Shown here one piece after another: positions 44,833 to 54,057 of a stretch of DNA of 64,000 bases. The stretch is from Fervidobacterium pennivorans (GTDB lineage Bacteria; Thermotogota; Thermotogae; Thermotogales; Fervidobacteriaceae): the NCBI RefSeq assembly GCF_001644665.1, contig NZ_CP011393.1, forward strand, positions 372,001-436,000, written 5' to 3'. Both the position numbers and the translations under genes were made by a program. Below the pieces are notes generated by a model. It was not told the origin of the DNA and made no database searches. It saw only the letters and a list, made by a program, of their open reading frames with translations. Positions within the stretch are counted from its first letter, which is position 1, and the number at the start of each line of letters is the position of its first letter.

Positions 44833-46794
44833 GTGAAAAAGTTTTATATTACAACCCCTATTTATTATGTGAATGCGGAGCCACACATTGGAAGTTCTTA
44901 TACAACTATAATCGGCGACATTCTTGCTCGTTACAAGCGAATGATGGGCTACGATGTTTTTTACCTGACTGGAACCGACGAACATGGGCAAAAAATAGCG
45001 CAAGCAGCGAAGGAAAGAGGAGTTGAACCACAGCAACTGTGTGATGAATTAGCCCAAAAATTCAAGGAGCTTTGGAAAGAACTTGAAATTACTAACGATT
45101 ATTTCATTAGAACAACCGATGAACATCACATGAAAACTGTTCAGTTTTTTGTTTCAAAGATGATGGAAAATGGCGACATTTACAAGGGAACCTACGAAGG
45201 TTGGTATTGTGTGCCTTGTGAAACTTATTGGAATGAAGATGAACTTGAGCACTCAGAGGATGGAAAACATCTTTGCCCTTCATGCAAAAGAGAAGTGCAG
45301 TTAATTAGAGAAGAGAATTATTTCTTCAAACTTTCAAAATACAACGAACCGCTTTTGAAACATTTTAAAGAAAATCCAGATTTTGTGGAACCAGATTTTC
45401 GAAGAAACGAGATGCTGAAGATTCTTGAATCGGGGTTGAAAGACCTTTCAATAACTCGTACGACTCTGAAATGGGGAATTCCGATGCCAAATGACCCGGA
45501 GCATGTTATATACGTTTGGGTTGACGCACTTATAAACTACGTTTCTGCTATAGGATATCCCGATAATATGGAGACATTCAACAAATGGTGGCCTGCTGAC
45601 GTGCATCTGATTGGTAAGGAAATTAACAGGTTCCATAGCTTGATTTGGCCTGCAATGTTAATGTCGGTTGGTTTGCCATTACCTAAGAAAATCTTCGCGC
45701 ACGGATGGCTAACGGTAAATGGTCAAAAGATCAGCAAGTCTCTTGGGAATGCCATAGATCCAAGGGAATACGTTAAAAAGTACGGTAACGATGTTGTTAG
45801 GTATTACCTTGTGAGAGACATTGTCTTCGGTAAAGATGGGGATTTTTCTGAAGAAAACTTAGTCAAGAGACTAAATTCAGACCTTGCCAATGATTACGGA
45901 AATCTTTTACATAGAACCCTTGCAATGATCGTAAAACATTTCGATGCCCAAATACCAGGAATTGGAGAACTGGAGGAATTGGACAAGAAGTTAGTGGAAA
46001 ATTATGAAAAGACTAGGCAAGCCTATATTGAACTTATGGATAGATACAGAATTACGGAAGCACTGGAAATACTCTGGCAGTTCATAGGTGATTTGAACAA
46101 GTATTTTGATGAAGCAAAACCTTGGATACTTGCTAAAGAAGGAAACAAGGGAAGACTTGGAACAGTACTTTCTCTTGTAACTGAAAGTATATTCAAAGTA
46201 GCAACACTTGTATCGTGCGTGATGCCGAATTCCTCGAGGGAGATATACAGCAGGCTTTCAGTCAGTGAAGCGTTCTCGGAAAAGTTTTTGGAAGGGTGGA
46301 ACATACTTAAGGGGAATAAAGTTGTTCATGGAGAACCACTATTCAAAAAGATAGAGAAAACAGAAAAGGAAGTTCAAAAACCGCAAAAATCTAATAAGCA
46401 GGGGGATAAACCTATGGAAAAGCAAGAGAGTGTTGTGAGCCAAGCAGAAAATGTGGTTTCTTTGGAGGAACTTATAGATATTGATTACTTCAAAAGGGTT
46501 GATCTAAGAGTAGCAAAGATTCTATCAGCCGAAAAGGTTGAGAAATCAGAAAAGTTGGTTAAATTGCAAATCGACCTGGGAGAACTTGGGACACGACAAA
46601 TCGTTGCCGGAATCGCTCAATTCTACAAGCCTGAAGAACTTGTTGGAAGGTTAATAGTTGTTGTAGCAAACCTAAAACCAGCAAAGCTTATGGGAATTGA
46701 ATCTAGAGGCATGCTTCTTGCTGCGAAAAAGAATGACAAACTTACACTTTTAACAGTGTCTGGTGAAATAGGACCAGGAGCGAAAATTTCCTAA
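44833..46794 (+). CDS. metG: Methionyl-tRNA synthetase with C-terminal tRNA-binding domain
   Basis: 653 residues from a GTG after GGAGGTG. ITTPIYYVNAEPHIGSSYTT holds the HIGH motif, the zinc site has CVPCETYW and LCPSCKREV, and NGQKISKSLGNAID is the KMSKS loop. A charged linker rich in Lys/Gln (about 510-545) leads to an EMAP/Trbp111-like domain (FKRVDLRVAKILSAEKVEKS, VAGIAQFYKPEELVGR) that binds tRNA. It charges initiator and elongator tRNA-Met. Single-gene unit. Confidence 0.97.
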   Translation: MKKFYITTPIYYVNAEPHIGSSYTTIIGDILARYKRMMGYDVFYLTGTDEHGQKIAQAAKERGVEPQQLCDELAQKFKELWKELEITNDYFIRTTDEHHMKTVQFFVSKMMENGDIYKGTYEGWYCVPCETYWNEDELEHSEDGKHLCPSCKREVQLIREENYFFKLSKYNEPLLKHFKENPDFVEPDFRRNEMLKILESGLKDLSITRTTLKWGIPMPNDPEHVIYVWVDALINYVSAIGYPDNMETFNKWWPADVHLIGKEINRFHSLIWPAMLMSVGLPLPKKIFAHGWLTVNGQKISKSLGNAIDPREYVKKYGNDVVRYYLVRDIVFGKDGDFSEENLVKRLNSDLANDYGNLLHRTLAMIVKHFDAQIPGIGELEELDKKLVENYEKTRQAYIELMDRYRITEALEILWQFIGDLNKYFDEAKPWILAKEGNKGRLGTVLSLVTESIFKVATLVSCVMPNSSREIYSRLSVSEAFSEKFLEGWNILKGNKVVHGEPLFKKIEKTEKEVQKPQKSNKQGDKPMEKQESVVSQAENVVSLEELIDIDYFKRVDLRVAKILSAEKVEKSEKLVKLQIDLGELGTRQIVAGIAQFYKPEELVGRLIVVVANLKPAKLMGIESRGMLLAAKKNDKLTLLTVSGEIGPGAKIS

Positions 46795-46820
46795 TCGAGT
46801 AGCTTAAATTTAAACAAAGT

Positions 46821-46834
46821 CAAACTAATGTTTG
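46821..46834. promoter_or_regulatory. SOS-box-like palindrome upstream of gyrA-archease-lexA
   Basis: CAAACTAATGTTTG has 5-bp arms and a 4-nt centre, agreeing at 12 of 14 positions with the Gram-positive LexA box (CGAACRNRYGTTYG as I recall it). It lies 24 bp upstream of the gyrA start in a transcript that contains lexA. No matching box was recognised elsewhere. Confidence 0.4.
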
Positions 46835-46858
46835 AAAACATTGGGGAGGTAATTTTCT

Positions 46859-49339
46859 GTGGATGAAAGAGAAATCAACAGGGATGTGTTAGCGAATAAT
46901 GAGTTAAAAGAGGATAGCAATTCAAATGTAATAGAACGTGTACTCGAGGAAGAGCTTGTTAAGTCTTACTTGAGTTATTCAATGAGTGTCATTATTGGTC
47001 GTGCAATACCGGATGTGAGAGATGGACTAAAGCCAGTACAACGAAGGATATTATATTCCATGTATGAGCTTGGATTGCTTCACAACAAACCATTTAAGAA
47101 GTCAGCACGTATTGTTGGTGAAGTCATGGGTAAATACCACCCTCATGGTGATGCTGCAATATACGAGGCGCTTGTTCGAATGGCACAGCCTTGGTCGATG
47201 AGATACCCACTCGTTGAAGGGCAGGGGAATTTCGGATCCATCGACCGTGATCCACCTGCTGCAATGAGGTATACTGAAGCCAGGTTGCACAAAATTGCCG
47301 AAGAAATGCTCGAAGACATAGACAAATCAACAGTTCGGATGCTCGATAATTTCGATGGTTCACTGCAGGAACCAGAAGTGCTTCCCTCAAAGATACCAAA
47401 TCTTCTTTTAAATGGTGCAAGTGGTATTGCTGTTGGAATGGCAACGAGTATTCCTACGCACAATTTACGTGACGTTGTTGATACTATAATTGCGGTTATA
47501 AAGAAACCTGATATATCGATGGAAGAGTTGATTGATATAATAAAAGGTCCTGATTTTCCAACAGGAGGTATCATTATAGGTAAAGCCGGTATTAGGGAAA
47601 TGTACGTTACCGGTAAAGGAAGCTTCACAATTAGGGGCAGAGTGGAAGTAAAACATGATAAAAAGAAAAAGTCAATCATTATAACTGAGATACCGTATGG
47701 TGTGAGCAAAGCAGACCTGATAAATCAAATAGCTGCCTACTTACAAGAAGAAGAGGTTCCTGTTAGAGACTTAAGGGATGAAAGTGATAAAGAGGGACTC
47801 AGAATAGTTATAGAATTTCCTGAGGATATAAACGAAGAGGTTATCTTAAACAATCTTTATCAAAAAACAAGTCTTCAGACACGATTTAACGCTACATTTC
47901 TTGTTATTGATGCTGACAAACAGCCGAAATTGATGAATTTAAAGCAGCTTGTTGAAGCTTATATAAAGCACAGATTTGAAGTTATCAGGAAAAGGACGCA
48001 GTACGCTTATCAACAAGACTCGCGAAAAGCGCATATTTTGGAGGGGCTAATAAAGGCTTCAAGGTCTATTGACACCGTTGTGGATATTATTCGGAATGCA
48101 AAAGATATATCTGACGCTATGGCTCAGCTTATGGAAATCTTACAGATGACTGAAGAACAGGCAAAAGCTGTGCTCGATATGAGACTTGGTAGATTAACCA
48201 ACCTCGAGACGCAAAATCTTCAATCAGAATACAGAGAGGTCCTCTTAAGACTTGAAAAAGAAAAAGAACTCTTAATGAGCGATGAAAAAGTTTACGAAGT
48301 GATAGTCCAAGAGTTACTCGAGGTTAAAGAAAAGTATGGAGATGACCGTAGAACGGAGATAACTGAGTACGAAGAAGTTATAACGAAATTTGACAAGAAA
48401 GACCTTATACCAAACAAAGATGTTGTTATGACACTTACAAGAAAAGGGTTCCTGAAGCTCATGGATTTGAACGCATTCAGAACGCAAAGAAGAAATGGTA
48501 AAGGCGTTACCGGAGCAAATTTAATGGAAGACGACATAATATCTCAGATTATTTACACCAAGTTGCACAATAAAACATTATTCTTCACTTCGCAAGGTAA
48601 AGTATATGAAATTGAGAACATAGAAATAGAAGAAAGTGGTAGAGCTACAAAAGGAAAACCAATTACTAAATATATTAAATTAGAACCAAATGAAAGAGTG
48701 CTTGCTATGATGGATATCTCGGATTACAAAGGGGATTTGTTGTTTGTCACGAAAAACGGAGTGGTTAAGCGAACAAGTTTAGAAGACTTCAAGAATATTA
48801 CATCTAAAGGTATAAGGGCAATTACTTTTAAGGATGGAGATGAACTCGTTTCGGTCTTGCTTGTAGAATCAGGGGACAGCACTGTTTTAATCTCTACCAA
48901 ACTTGGTATGAGTATAAGGTTCTCAGTTGATGAAGTTCGCACAATGGGTAGGAATGCTGCAGGTGTTAGAGGCATTAAGTTAAGAGAAGGGGATCAAGTA
49001 GTTTCTGCCACAGTTTTAAAAGACGATAGCGGATATATACTGACGATAACCGAAAAAGGTTTCGGAAAACTTACCGAAGCAAGTGAATACAGAAAACAAT
49101 CGAGGGACGGATTAGGAATCAAGAATATTGCAGAAGTTGAAAAAACAGGTCCTGTTGTTGGAGTTGCTTACGTAAAGGGAGATGAAGAAGTTGTGGTCTT
49201 TACAAAAGACGGAGCCTCCATAAAATTCAAAGTGGCTGATGTTCCTCTGAGGGGAAGAATTGCTCAAGGTGTCAGAGTTATCCACTTAGCAGATGGTGAC
49301 ATAGTTGCTGATTTTGCAGTTATAGGTGGTGAAGAGTAA
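46859..49339 (+). CDS. gyrA: DNA gyrase subunit A
   Basis: 826 residues from a GTG after GGGGAGG. The breakage-reunion domain has [28 protein letters not shown] and catalytic Tyr138 ([10 protein letters not shown]). The C-terminal beta-pinwheel repeats and the GyrA box (QRRNGKGV) needed for supercoiling are present, so it is gyrase, not topoisomerase IV. At the quinolone site the residue matching E. coli Ser83 is Ala99 and Asp87 is Glu103. It is transcribed with archease and lexA. Confidence 0.97.
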   Translation: MDEREINRDVLANNELKEDSNSNVIERVLEEELVKSYLSYSMSVIIGRAIPDVRDGLKPVQRRILYSMYELGLLHNKPFKKSARIVGEVMGKYHPHGDAAIYEALVRMAQPWSMRYPLVEGQGNFGSIDRDPPAAMRYTEARLHKIAEEMLEDIDKSTVRMLDNFDGSLQEPEVLPSKIPNLLLNGASGIAVGMATSIPTHNLRDVVDTIIAVIKKPDISMEELIDIIKGPDFPTGGIIIGKAGIREMYVTGKGSFTIRGRVEVKHDKKKKSIIITEIPYGVSKADLINQIAAYLQEEEVPVRDLRDESDKEGLRIVIEFPEDINEEVILNNLYQKTSLQTRFNATFLVIDADKQPKLMNLKQLVEAYIKHRFEVIRKRTQYAYQQDSRKAHILEGLIKASRSIDTVVDIIRNAKDISDAMAQLMEILQMTEEQAKAVLDMRLGRLTNLETQNLQSEYREVLLRLEKEKELLMSDEKVYEVIVQELLEVKEKYGDDRRTEITEYEEVITKFDKKDLIPNKDVVMTLTRKGFLKLMDLNAFRTQRRNGKGVTGANLMEDDIISQIIYTKLHNKTLFFTSQGKVYEIENIEIEESGRATKGKPITKYIKLEPNERVLAMMDISDYKGDLLFVTKNGVVKRTSLEDFKNITSKGIRAITFKDGDELVSVLLVESGDSTVLISTKLGMSIRFSVDEVRTMGRNAAGVRGIKLREGDQVVSATVLKDDSGYILTITEKGFGKLTEASEYRKQSRDGLGIKNIAEVEKTGPVVGVAYVKGDEEVVVFTKDGASIKFKVADVPLRGRIAQGVRVIHLADGDIVADFAVIGGEE

Positions 49340-49340
49340 T

Positions 49341-49781
49341 TTGTTCAAAGAAATCTCTCATACTGCAGACCTTGCTTATGAAATAGAAGCTGCAAACGTA
49401 ACTGAGCTGTTACAGGATTTTATAACCATGATTATTCAAAATTCTGAAATTTTCGAGACGTCTAACTCAGATGTTCCAGAATCGATTCGCAATACCGTTA
49501 GTGAAAGTTACAACCATGGCGCAACAAATTTGCAAAATGTTATGAAAAAATGTTATAATATTAACAATGGTAGTGACGAAGAATTTGTAGACAACTTATT
49601 CGACACCGTCAACGATATAATTTCTTTGGTTGACAGAGGGTACTTTCCGATGAAAGTAGAGAATCAATGTGTGTATTTTACCAGAAAGCGCATCATAACG
49701 CGTATCAAAGCGCTAACGTATCATGGGCTGGAAGTAAAACTAGGAGAGAGAATAAGCCTAAAGGTGGTGTTTGATATATGA
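49341..49781 (+). CDS. Archease-like protein
   Basis: 146 residues from a TTG at 49341, eight nt after GGTGGTGA; GTGs at 49326/49329 overlap the gyrA end and are alternatives. FKEISHTADLAYEIEAANVTELLQDF, RIKALTYHGLEVKLG and the final VVFDI match the archease fold and its conserved ends. The middle (about 45-90) is divergent and Asn rich. Archease activates the RNA ligase RtcB in other organisms; no rtcB is in the window. It overlaps lexA by 4 bp. Confidence 0.78.
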   Translation: MFKEISHTADLAYEIEAANVTELLQDFITMIIQNSEIFETSNSDVPESIRNTVSESYNHGATNLQNVMKKCYNINNGSDEEFVDNLFDTVNDIISLVDRGYFPMKVENQCVYFTRKRIITRIKALTYHGLEVKLGERISLKVVFDI

Positions 49782-50374
49782 GGGAATTAACCGAAAGACA
49801 GAAGCAAATCTACGAGTTTATAAAAGAGTACATGACAATAAAGGGTTATGCACCTTCGATTAGAGATGTTGCACGACATTTTAAAATGACTCCCAGGGGA
49901 GCTCAACAACACATTATTGCTCTCGAAAAGAAAGGGTATATAAAACGATCCAGAGGCGCAAGAGCTATAACACTTGCAGACCGCAAGGAGAGTATAGTAG
50001 TACCCGTTAAGGGAAAGATTGCTGCTGGTCAAGCCATAGAAATGTTTGAAGAAGTTGACGAAGAGATAGAAGTTCCTATCGAAATGCTTCGAGGCTACGG
50101 CGAATATTTTGCTCTCAGAGTTCAAGGAGATAGCATGACAAATGCACACATTATTGACGGGGACTACGTCATACTTAAGAAACAATACACAGCAGAAAAC
50201 AACTCAATAGTAGCTGCGGTTGTTGATGATAAAATAACCTTGAAAAGATTCGTTTTAAAAGACAATTTGGTGGAACTTGTTCCAGAGAATGAGTCGTATC
50301 CAATTATGCGATATGACCCGAAAAAAGTGAGAATCATCGGAAAGATGGTAGGATTAATAAGGATTATAAGATAG
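49778..50374 (+). CDS. lexA: SOS repressor LexA
   Basis: 198 residues. The N-terminal winged helix has SIRDVARHFKMTPRGAQQHI. Self-cleavage occurs between A83 and G84 (KIAAGQ), with nucleophile S119 (VQGDSM) and general base K156 (DKITLKRF). All three are intact, so it is a functional repressor cleaved upon RecA activation. The position at the end of gyrA-archease-lexA links the SOS switch to gyrase expression. A possible box lies at 46821-46834. Confidence 0.95.
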   Translation: MRELTERQKQIYEFIKEYMTIKGYAPSIRDVARHFKMTPRGAQQHIIALEKKGYIKRSRGARAITLADRKESIVVPVKGKIAAGQAIEMFEEVDEEIEVPIEMLRGYGEYFALRVQGDSMTNAHIIDGDYVILKKQYTAENNSIVAAVVDDKITLKRFVLKDNLVELVPENESYPIMRYDPKKVRIIGKMVGLIRIIR

Positions 50375-50405
50375 ATTAAACTCTAGAACGTTTGGGGTGA
50401 TGAGT

Positions 50406-50741
50406 ATGCAAACAAGTGTGATGGGCGATATTATAAAATTTGTTATCCCAGAGGAGTTAGAATTAACCAATGCACAACAAATCAAGAAAATGATTTATGA
50501 GGAAGCTTTTGAAAAAGGGTTCAAGAAGGTAATTTTGGACCTCTCAAAAACAAAGTACATTGATTCTACTGGGTTGGGAGTAATGGTTGCAATACATAAG
50601 CAGGCGCTCATGAACGCGGGAGCTGTTGTCTTTTTGAACCTAGACAGCAATATAAAAAGTCTGCTCAAAATGACAGCGCTCGATAGGATTTTGAATATAT
50701 ACGATAGTGAAGAGGAAGCTGTCGAATTTTTAAATAAGTAA
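50406..50741 (+). CDS. STAS-domain anti-sigma factor antagonist (first of two)
   Basis: 111 residues from the ATG at 50406, behind GGGGTGA. It is one STAS domain: VILDLSKTKYIDSTGLGVMVAIHKQA carries the DSxGLG signature with the phospho-accepting serine, and FLNLDSNIKSLLKMTALDRILNIY follows. Such proteins bind or are phosphorylated by RsbW/SpoIIAB-like kinases to free a sigma factor. No such kinase is nearby. Confidence 0.88.
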   Translation: MQTSVMGDIIKFVIPEELELTNAQQIKKMIYEEAFEKGFKKVILDLSKTKYIDSTGLGVMVAIHKQALMNAGAVVFLNLDSNIKSLLKMTALDRILNIYDSEEEAVEFLNK

Positions 50742-50781
50742 ACAACTTTGAACAATTCTTGCAAAGGGAGGTATGAGATTT

Positions 50782-51117
50782 ATGTACACGTACACTGAAC
50801 AATTTGGTGTAATTATCGTTTCTCTTGAAGGCGACATCACTATGCAAAATGCAATGACTTTAAGAAATTGGGTGGTCGACAACCTTATCAAGAAGGGTAA
50901 ATCAAAAATCGTGTTTGATTTCACAAGAGTTAATTCAGTTGACAGTTTTGGGTTGGGCACATTTGTTAGTTTGCACAAAACTGCATTGTCCGCGAATGGA
51001 ACTATAGCTTTTGCTAACATCAACGACAACGTCAAAAAGCTTCTTACAATGACCGCTTTGGACAAGGTTATTAAAGTATTCCCTTCGGTTATGGATGCTG
51101 TTAACTCTATTAAGTAA
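50782..51117 (+). CDS. STAS-domain anti-sigma factor antagonist (second of two)
   Basis: 111 residues from the ATG at 50782, ten nt after GGAGG. It is paralogous to its neighbour: KIVFDFTRVNSVDSFGLGTFVSLHKTA has DSFGLG, and TMTALDKVIKVFPSVMDAV is the shared C-terminal helix. The residue after the serine differs (Phe instead of Thr), which may change kinase choice. The 40-bp gap suggests one transcript with the first copy, so the pair may report to two regulators. Confidence 0.87.
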   Translation: MYTYTEQFGVIIVSLEGDITMQNAMTLRNWVVDNLIKKGKSKIVFDFTRVNSVDSFGLGTFVSLHKTALSANGTIAFANINDNVKKLLTMTALDKVIKVFPSVMDAVNSIK

Positions 51118-51145
51118 CGATTATATATCATAGGAGTGCATAGAA

Positions 51146-51583
51146 ATGAAAATAGCAATAGGTAGTGACCACGCTGCTTTTGAATTAAAGGAGAGAGTAA
51201 AGGAACATCTTCAGAAGGCAGGTATAGAGGTTATCGATTGCGGCACCTATTCGATTGAAAGTGTTGATTATCCTGACTACGCGAAGAAGGTTGCAGAAAA
51301 AGTTACAAGCAAAGAGTGCGATTTTGGAATCCTTATGTGTGGAACAGGGATAGGAATGTCTATTGCGGCAAATAAGGTAAAAGGTATTCGTGCTGCTCTC
51401 TGCTTGTTCCCAGAAATGGCTGCATATGCACGCAAGCATAATAACGCAAATATTTTAGTATTACCCGGGCGATTGATGGGAATAGAATTGGCAAAGTGGA
51501 CGGTCGACGCGTTCCTGAATTCCTCTTTTGAGGGCGGAAGACATGAAAGAAGGGTTAAGAAAATCGAGGAGCTCGAGAAATAA
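51146..51583 (+). CDS. rpiB: Ribose-5-phosphate isomerase B
   Basis: 145 residues after AGGAGTG. IAIGSDHAAFELK (D8, H9) and the active-site cysteine C65 in LMCGTGIGMSIAANK are conserved, with RKHNNANIL and a C-terminal FEGGRHERRV. It interconverts ribulose-5- and ribose-5-phosphate. It directly abuts the next gene (no gap), so the two are surely cotranscribed. Confidence 0.95.
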   Translation: MKIAIGSDHAAFELKERVKEHLQKAGIEVIDCGTYSIESVDYPDYAKKVAEKVTSKECDFGILMCGTGIGMSIAANKVKGIRAALCLFPEMAAYARKHNNANILVLPGRLMGIELAKWTVDAFLNSSFEGGRHERRVKKIEELEK

Positions 51584-52567
51584 ATGTTAGATGGCAAAAA
51601 GAATCGTTTGTTTTTCTGCGCTGACTTGAATGAGTATTTTGTTCCAAGAAAAGAAATAGATAACGGAAAGTTTATAAGAAATCCTGAGAACCCAAGCAGG
51701 CTGAAGCTTGTTTTAAATTATCTTCAAGAAAATTTTCAGGCGATTCAACCATTTGAGTTCGGCGAAGAACATATCCTTAAAGTGCACAGCGAAAAGTACT
51801 TTAACTATTTAGTCAAGAAATCTCAGGAAGTGGAGGACGAATACCTCCCAGAAGTATTTTTTGTTGACCAAATATTTGATACCGGAACCCCTATCAAGAA
51901 AGAGATTTTCTTTGCAGCCAAAAGGGCTGTGGATATAGTTCTCAGTGCAACAAAATATGCTTTCGAGCAAAAAGTTATAACGTACGCGCTTACACGACCA
52001 CCGGGACACCATGCGATGGTCAATTATGGTGGTGGATATTGTTATTTCAACAACGCTGCAGTTGCAGCTAGGTACCTTGAAGAAAAAGGTATGCGGGTTG
52101 CTGTTCTTGACTTAGATTTCCACCACGGCAATGGGACGCAGGATATATTTTACAAAGACCCAAACGTGCTTTACGTTTCTATACATGGAGACCCCAGAAA
52201 GTTTTACCCGTGGTTCAGCGGTTACGAGACAGAATGTGGAGAAGGGAACGCGTATGGAACGAATTTAAATATTCCTTTGCCTGAGAACTCAGATATAAAT
52301 GCATATGGCGAGGCTTTAAAAAAGGCTATTCAAAAGTTGAAGGACTTTAAACCAGACGCGCTTATGATTTCTTTCGGTACAGACACGCATATAAAAGACC
52401 CCGTTGGAAGATTTGCTCTTTTATCTGAAGACTACAAAACCATTGGCTCTTCGATATCTAACTCCTTGGTGATTGACTATCTAATTATTGTGCATGAAGG
52501 CGGTTACAACTCAAGGTCTAACCTTGTAGCAGTTAAAAATTTTCTTGCAGGTCTTCTTGGAGAGTAG
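51584..52567 (+). CDS. Histone deacetylase/acetylpolyamine amidohydrolase family protein
   Basis: 327 residues. Zinc and charge-relay motifs are complete: RPPGHHAM, VAVLDLDFHHGNGTQDIF, ISFGTDTHIKDP and VHEGGYNS. In bacteria this fold removes acetyl from polyamines or from acetyl-lysine on enzymes such as AcsA. Thermophiles make unusual long polyamines, so a polyamine substrate is attractive but unproven. The start ATG follows the rpiB stop directly; GAGGAG at its 3' end acts as ribosome site. Confidence 0.88.
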   Translation: MLDGKKNRLFFCADLNEYFVPRKEIDNGKFIRNPENPSRLKLVLNYLQENFQAIQPFEFGEEHILKVHSEKYFNYLVKKSQEVEDEYLPEVFFVDQIFDTGTPIKKEIFFAAKRAVDIVLSATKYAFEQKVITYALTRPPGHHAMVNYGGGYCYFNNAAVAARYLEEKGMRVAVLDLDFHHGNGTQDIFYKDPNVLYVSIHGDPRKFYPWFSGYETECGEGNAYGTNLNIPLPENSDINAYGEALKKAIQKLKDFKPDALMISFGTDTHIKDPVGRFALLSEDYKTIGSSISNSLVIDYLIIVHEGGYNSRSNLVAVKNFLAGLLGE

Positions 52568-52606
52568 CTCGAAGTTAAACTGTTTAAGGACAGAAGGAGG
52601 ATTCAT

Positions 52607-53050
52607 ATGGGACTTAAGGAAAAAATACTCAATGACATGAAAGAAGCTATGAGAAATAAGGATGAAATAAGATTGCGAGTCTTAAGATCCATCAAAACTG
52701 CTATCGGCTATTTCGAAGTTGAAGGAGAGAAAAAAGAGGCGTCCGATGAGGACGTGCAAAAGCTTATTCTTAAAGAAATTAAAAAGCGTCAAGAATCAAT
52801 AGAAGCTTATAGGGCGGCAGGTAGAGAAGACTTAGCGAAAGCTGAAGAAGAAGAGCTCAAAATACTAGAAGAATACGCTCCTAAGATGCTTTCCAAAGAA
52901 GAAATAGAACAGATTGTTTCAGCTGTAATAGCAGAGCTGAATGCTACACCTAAAGACTTTGGAAAGGTTATGAAAGAAGTAATGGCAAGGGTAAAAGGCT
53001 CTGCCGATGGAAAATTAGTGAACGAAGTTGTAAAGGAGCTCCTCAAGTGA
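52607..53050 (+). CDS. GatB/YqeY domain protein
   Basis: 147 residues behind AGGAGG. LKEKILNDMKEAMRNKDEIRLRVLRSIKTAI, the charged helix RQESIEAYRAAGREDLA and EYAPKMLSKEEIEQIV...ADGKLVNEVVKELL match stand-alone YqeY. The family is related to the tRNA-binding tail of the GatB amidotransferase subunit; its own role is not settled. It overlaps the next gene by 4 bp (GTGA). Confidence 0.9.
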   Translation: MGLKEKILNDMKEAMRNKDEIRLRVLRSIKTAIGYFEVEGEKKEASDEDVQKLILKEIKKRQESIEAYRAAGREDLAKAEEEELKILEEYAPKMLSKEEIEQIVSAVIAELNATPKDFGKVMKEVMARVKGSADGKLVNEVVKELLK

Positions 53051-54024
53051 ATCAGGTGGAATTAAAAGAAAAAGCAGGTGAAAGAAAACCTAAGATATTT
53101 CCAGTCTTTCTACCGAACCTTGGTTGTAAGACACGTTGTGTTTATTGTAACCAGGTTATAATGACAGGTGAAACAATCCCAAATATTGGCAAAATTGCCG
53201 AAGAGCTTTCGTCTGTAAACCAAATAGATGAGATAGCGTTCTATGGTGGCACATTTACAGGCTTGAATTTGGAACTAATGGAAAAGTTACTTTCGATAAG
53301 ACCAGACATACCAAAAAGAATTTCCACAAGGCCCGATGTTATTGATGAAAATATTGTTGAGATTTTAAAAAGAGGGAACGTAAAAACGATAGAATTAGGT
53401 ATTGAAAGTATAGATGATGAGGTACTTTTTTACTCTGGGCGCAATTATTCGAGACTCGATATCTTTAAAACGATATCACTATTAAAGGGCAATTTTGAAA
53501 TTGTTGCACATTTAATGACCGGACTACCTAAAGACAGCAAAGAGAAAGATTTGGAAAGTGTCAGGCTCCTTATCAATGAAGGTATCAAAATTTTTAGGAT
53601 ACATCCTACAATTGTTTTTAGAAACACTGAGCTAGAAGAACTTTTAGAGAAAGGTCAGTACAAACCTCAGACACTTGAAGAAGCTACAATTGTTGTGGCT
53701 GAAATGGTTGTGATTGCTGAAGCTAACAATGGAAAAGTTATTAGAATTGGCTATCATATTCCGCAATCTCAATTAAGATTTGTTGTTGCTGGTCCGTACC
53801 ATCCTTCGTTTGGTGACTTGGTGCGGAGCAGAATTATAAGGATGATAGTTGAGAGGTTTGAAGTGAAACATATTGCTTATGGTCGAAGATTCACATCTTG
53901 GGTAAAAGGTTACGGAAATGAAAAACTTCAAGTAAAATTTCTCGAACTTGCTGAGGAAGAGAATATATTCTTTGATGGTATACCGCTTTCAGAAATGCTA
54001 AAGAAATATTCAGCAGTAATTTGA
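53047..54024 (+). CDS. Elp3-like radical SAM protein without acetyltransferase domain
   Basis: 325 residues from a GTG overlapping the yqeY stop. The iron-sulfur cysteines are C27, C31 and C34 (CKTRCVYC). IAFYGGTFTGLNLELM, RISTRPDVIDENIVEILKRGNVKTIELGIES and HLMTGLPKDS match the Elp3/YhcC group. It stops before the GNAT domain that true Elp3 (about 500+ residues) carries, so a tRNA wobble-uridine role is possible only by analogy. The substrate is unknown. Confidence 0.8.
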   Translation: MNQVELKEKAGERKPKIFPVFLPNLGCKTRCVYCNQVIMTGETIPNIGKIAEELSSVNQIDEIAFYGGTFTGLNLELMEKLLSIRPDIPKRISTRPDVIDENIVEILKRGNVKTIELGIESIDDEVLFYSGRNYSRLDIFKTISLLKGNFEIVAHLMTGLPKDSKEKDLESVRLLINEGIKIFRIHPTIVFRNTELEELLEKGQYKPQTLEEATIVVAEMVVIAEANNGKVIRIGYHIPQSQLRFVVAGPYHPSFGDLVRSRIIRMIVERFEVKHIAYGRRFTSWVKGYGNEKLQVKFLELAEEENIFFDGIPLSEMLKKYSAVI

Positions 54025-54057
54025 AAAGATTTTCACAGGTCAAATTGGGGTGGTCAA

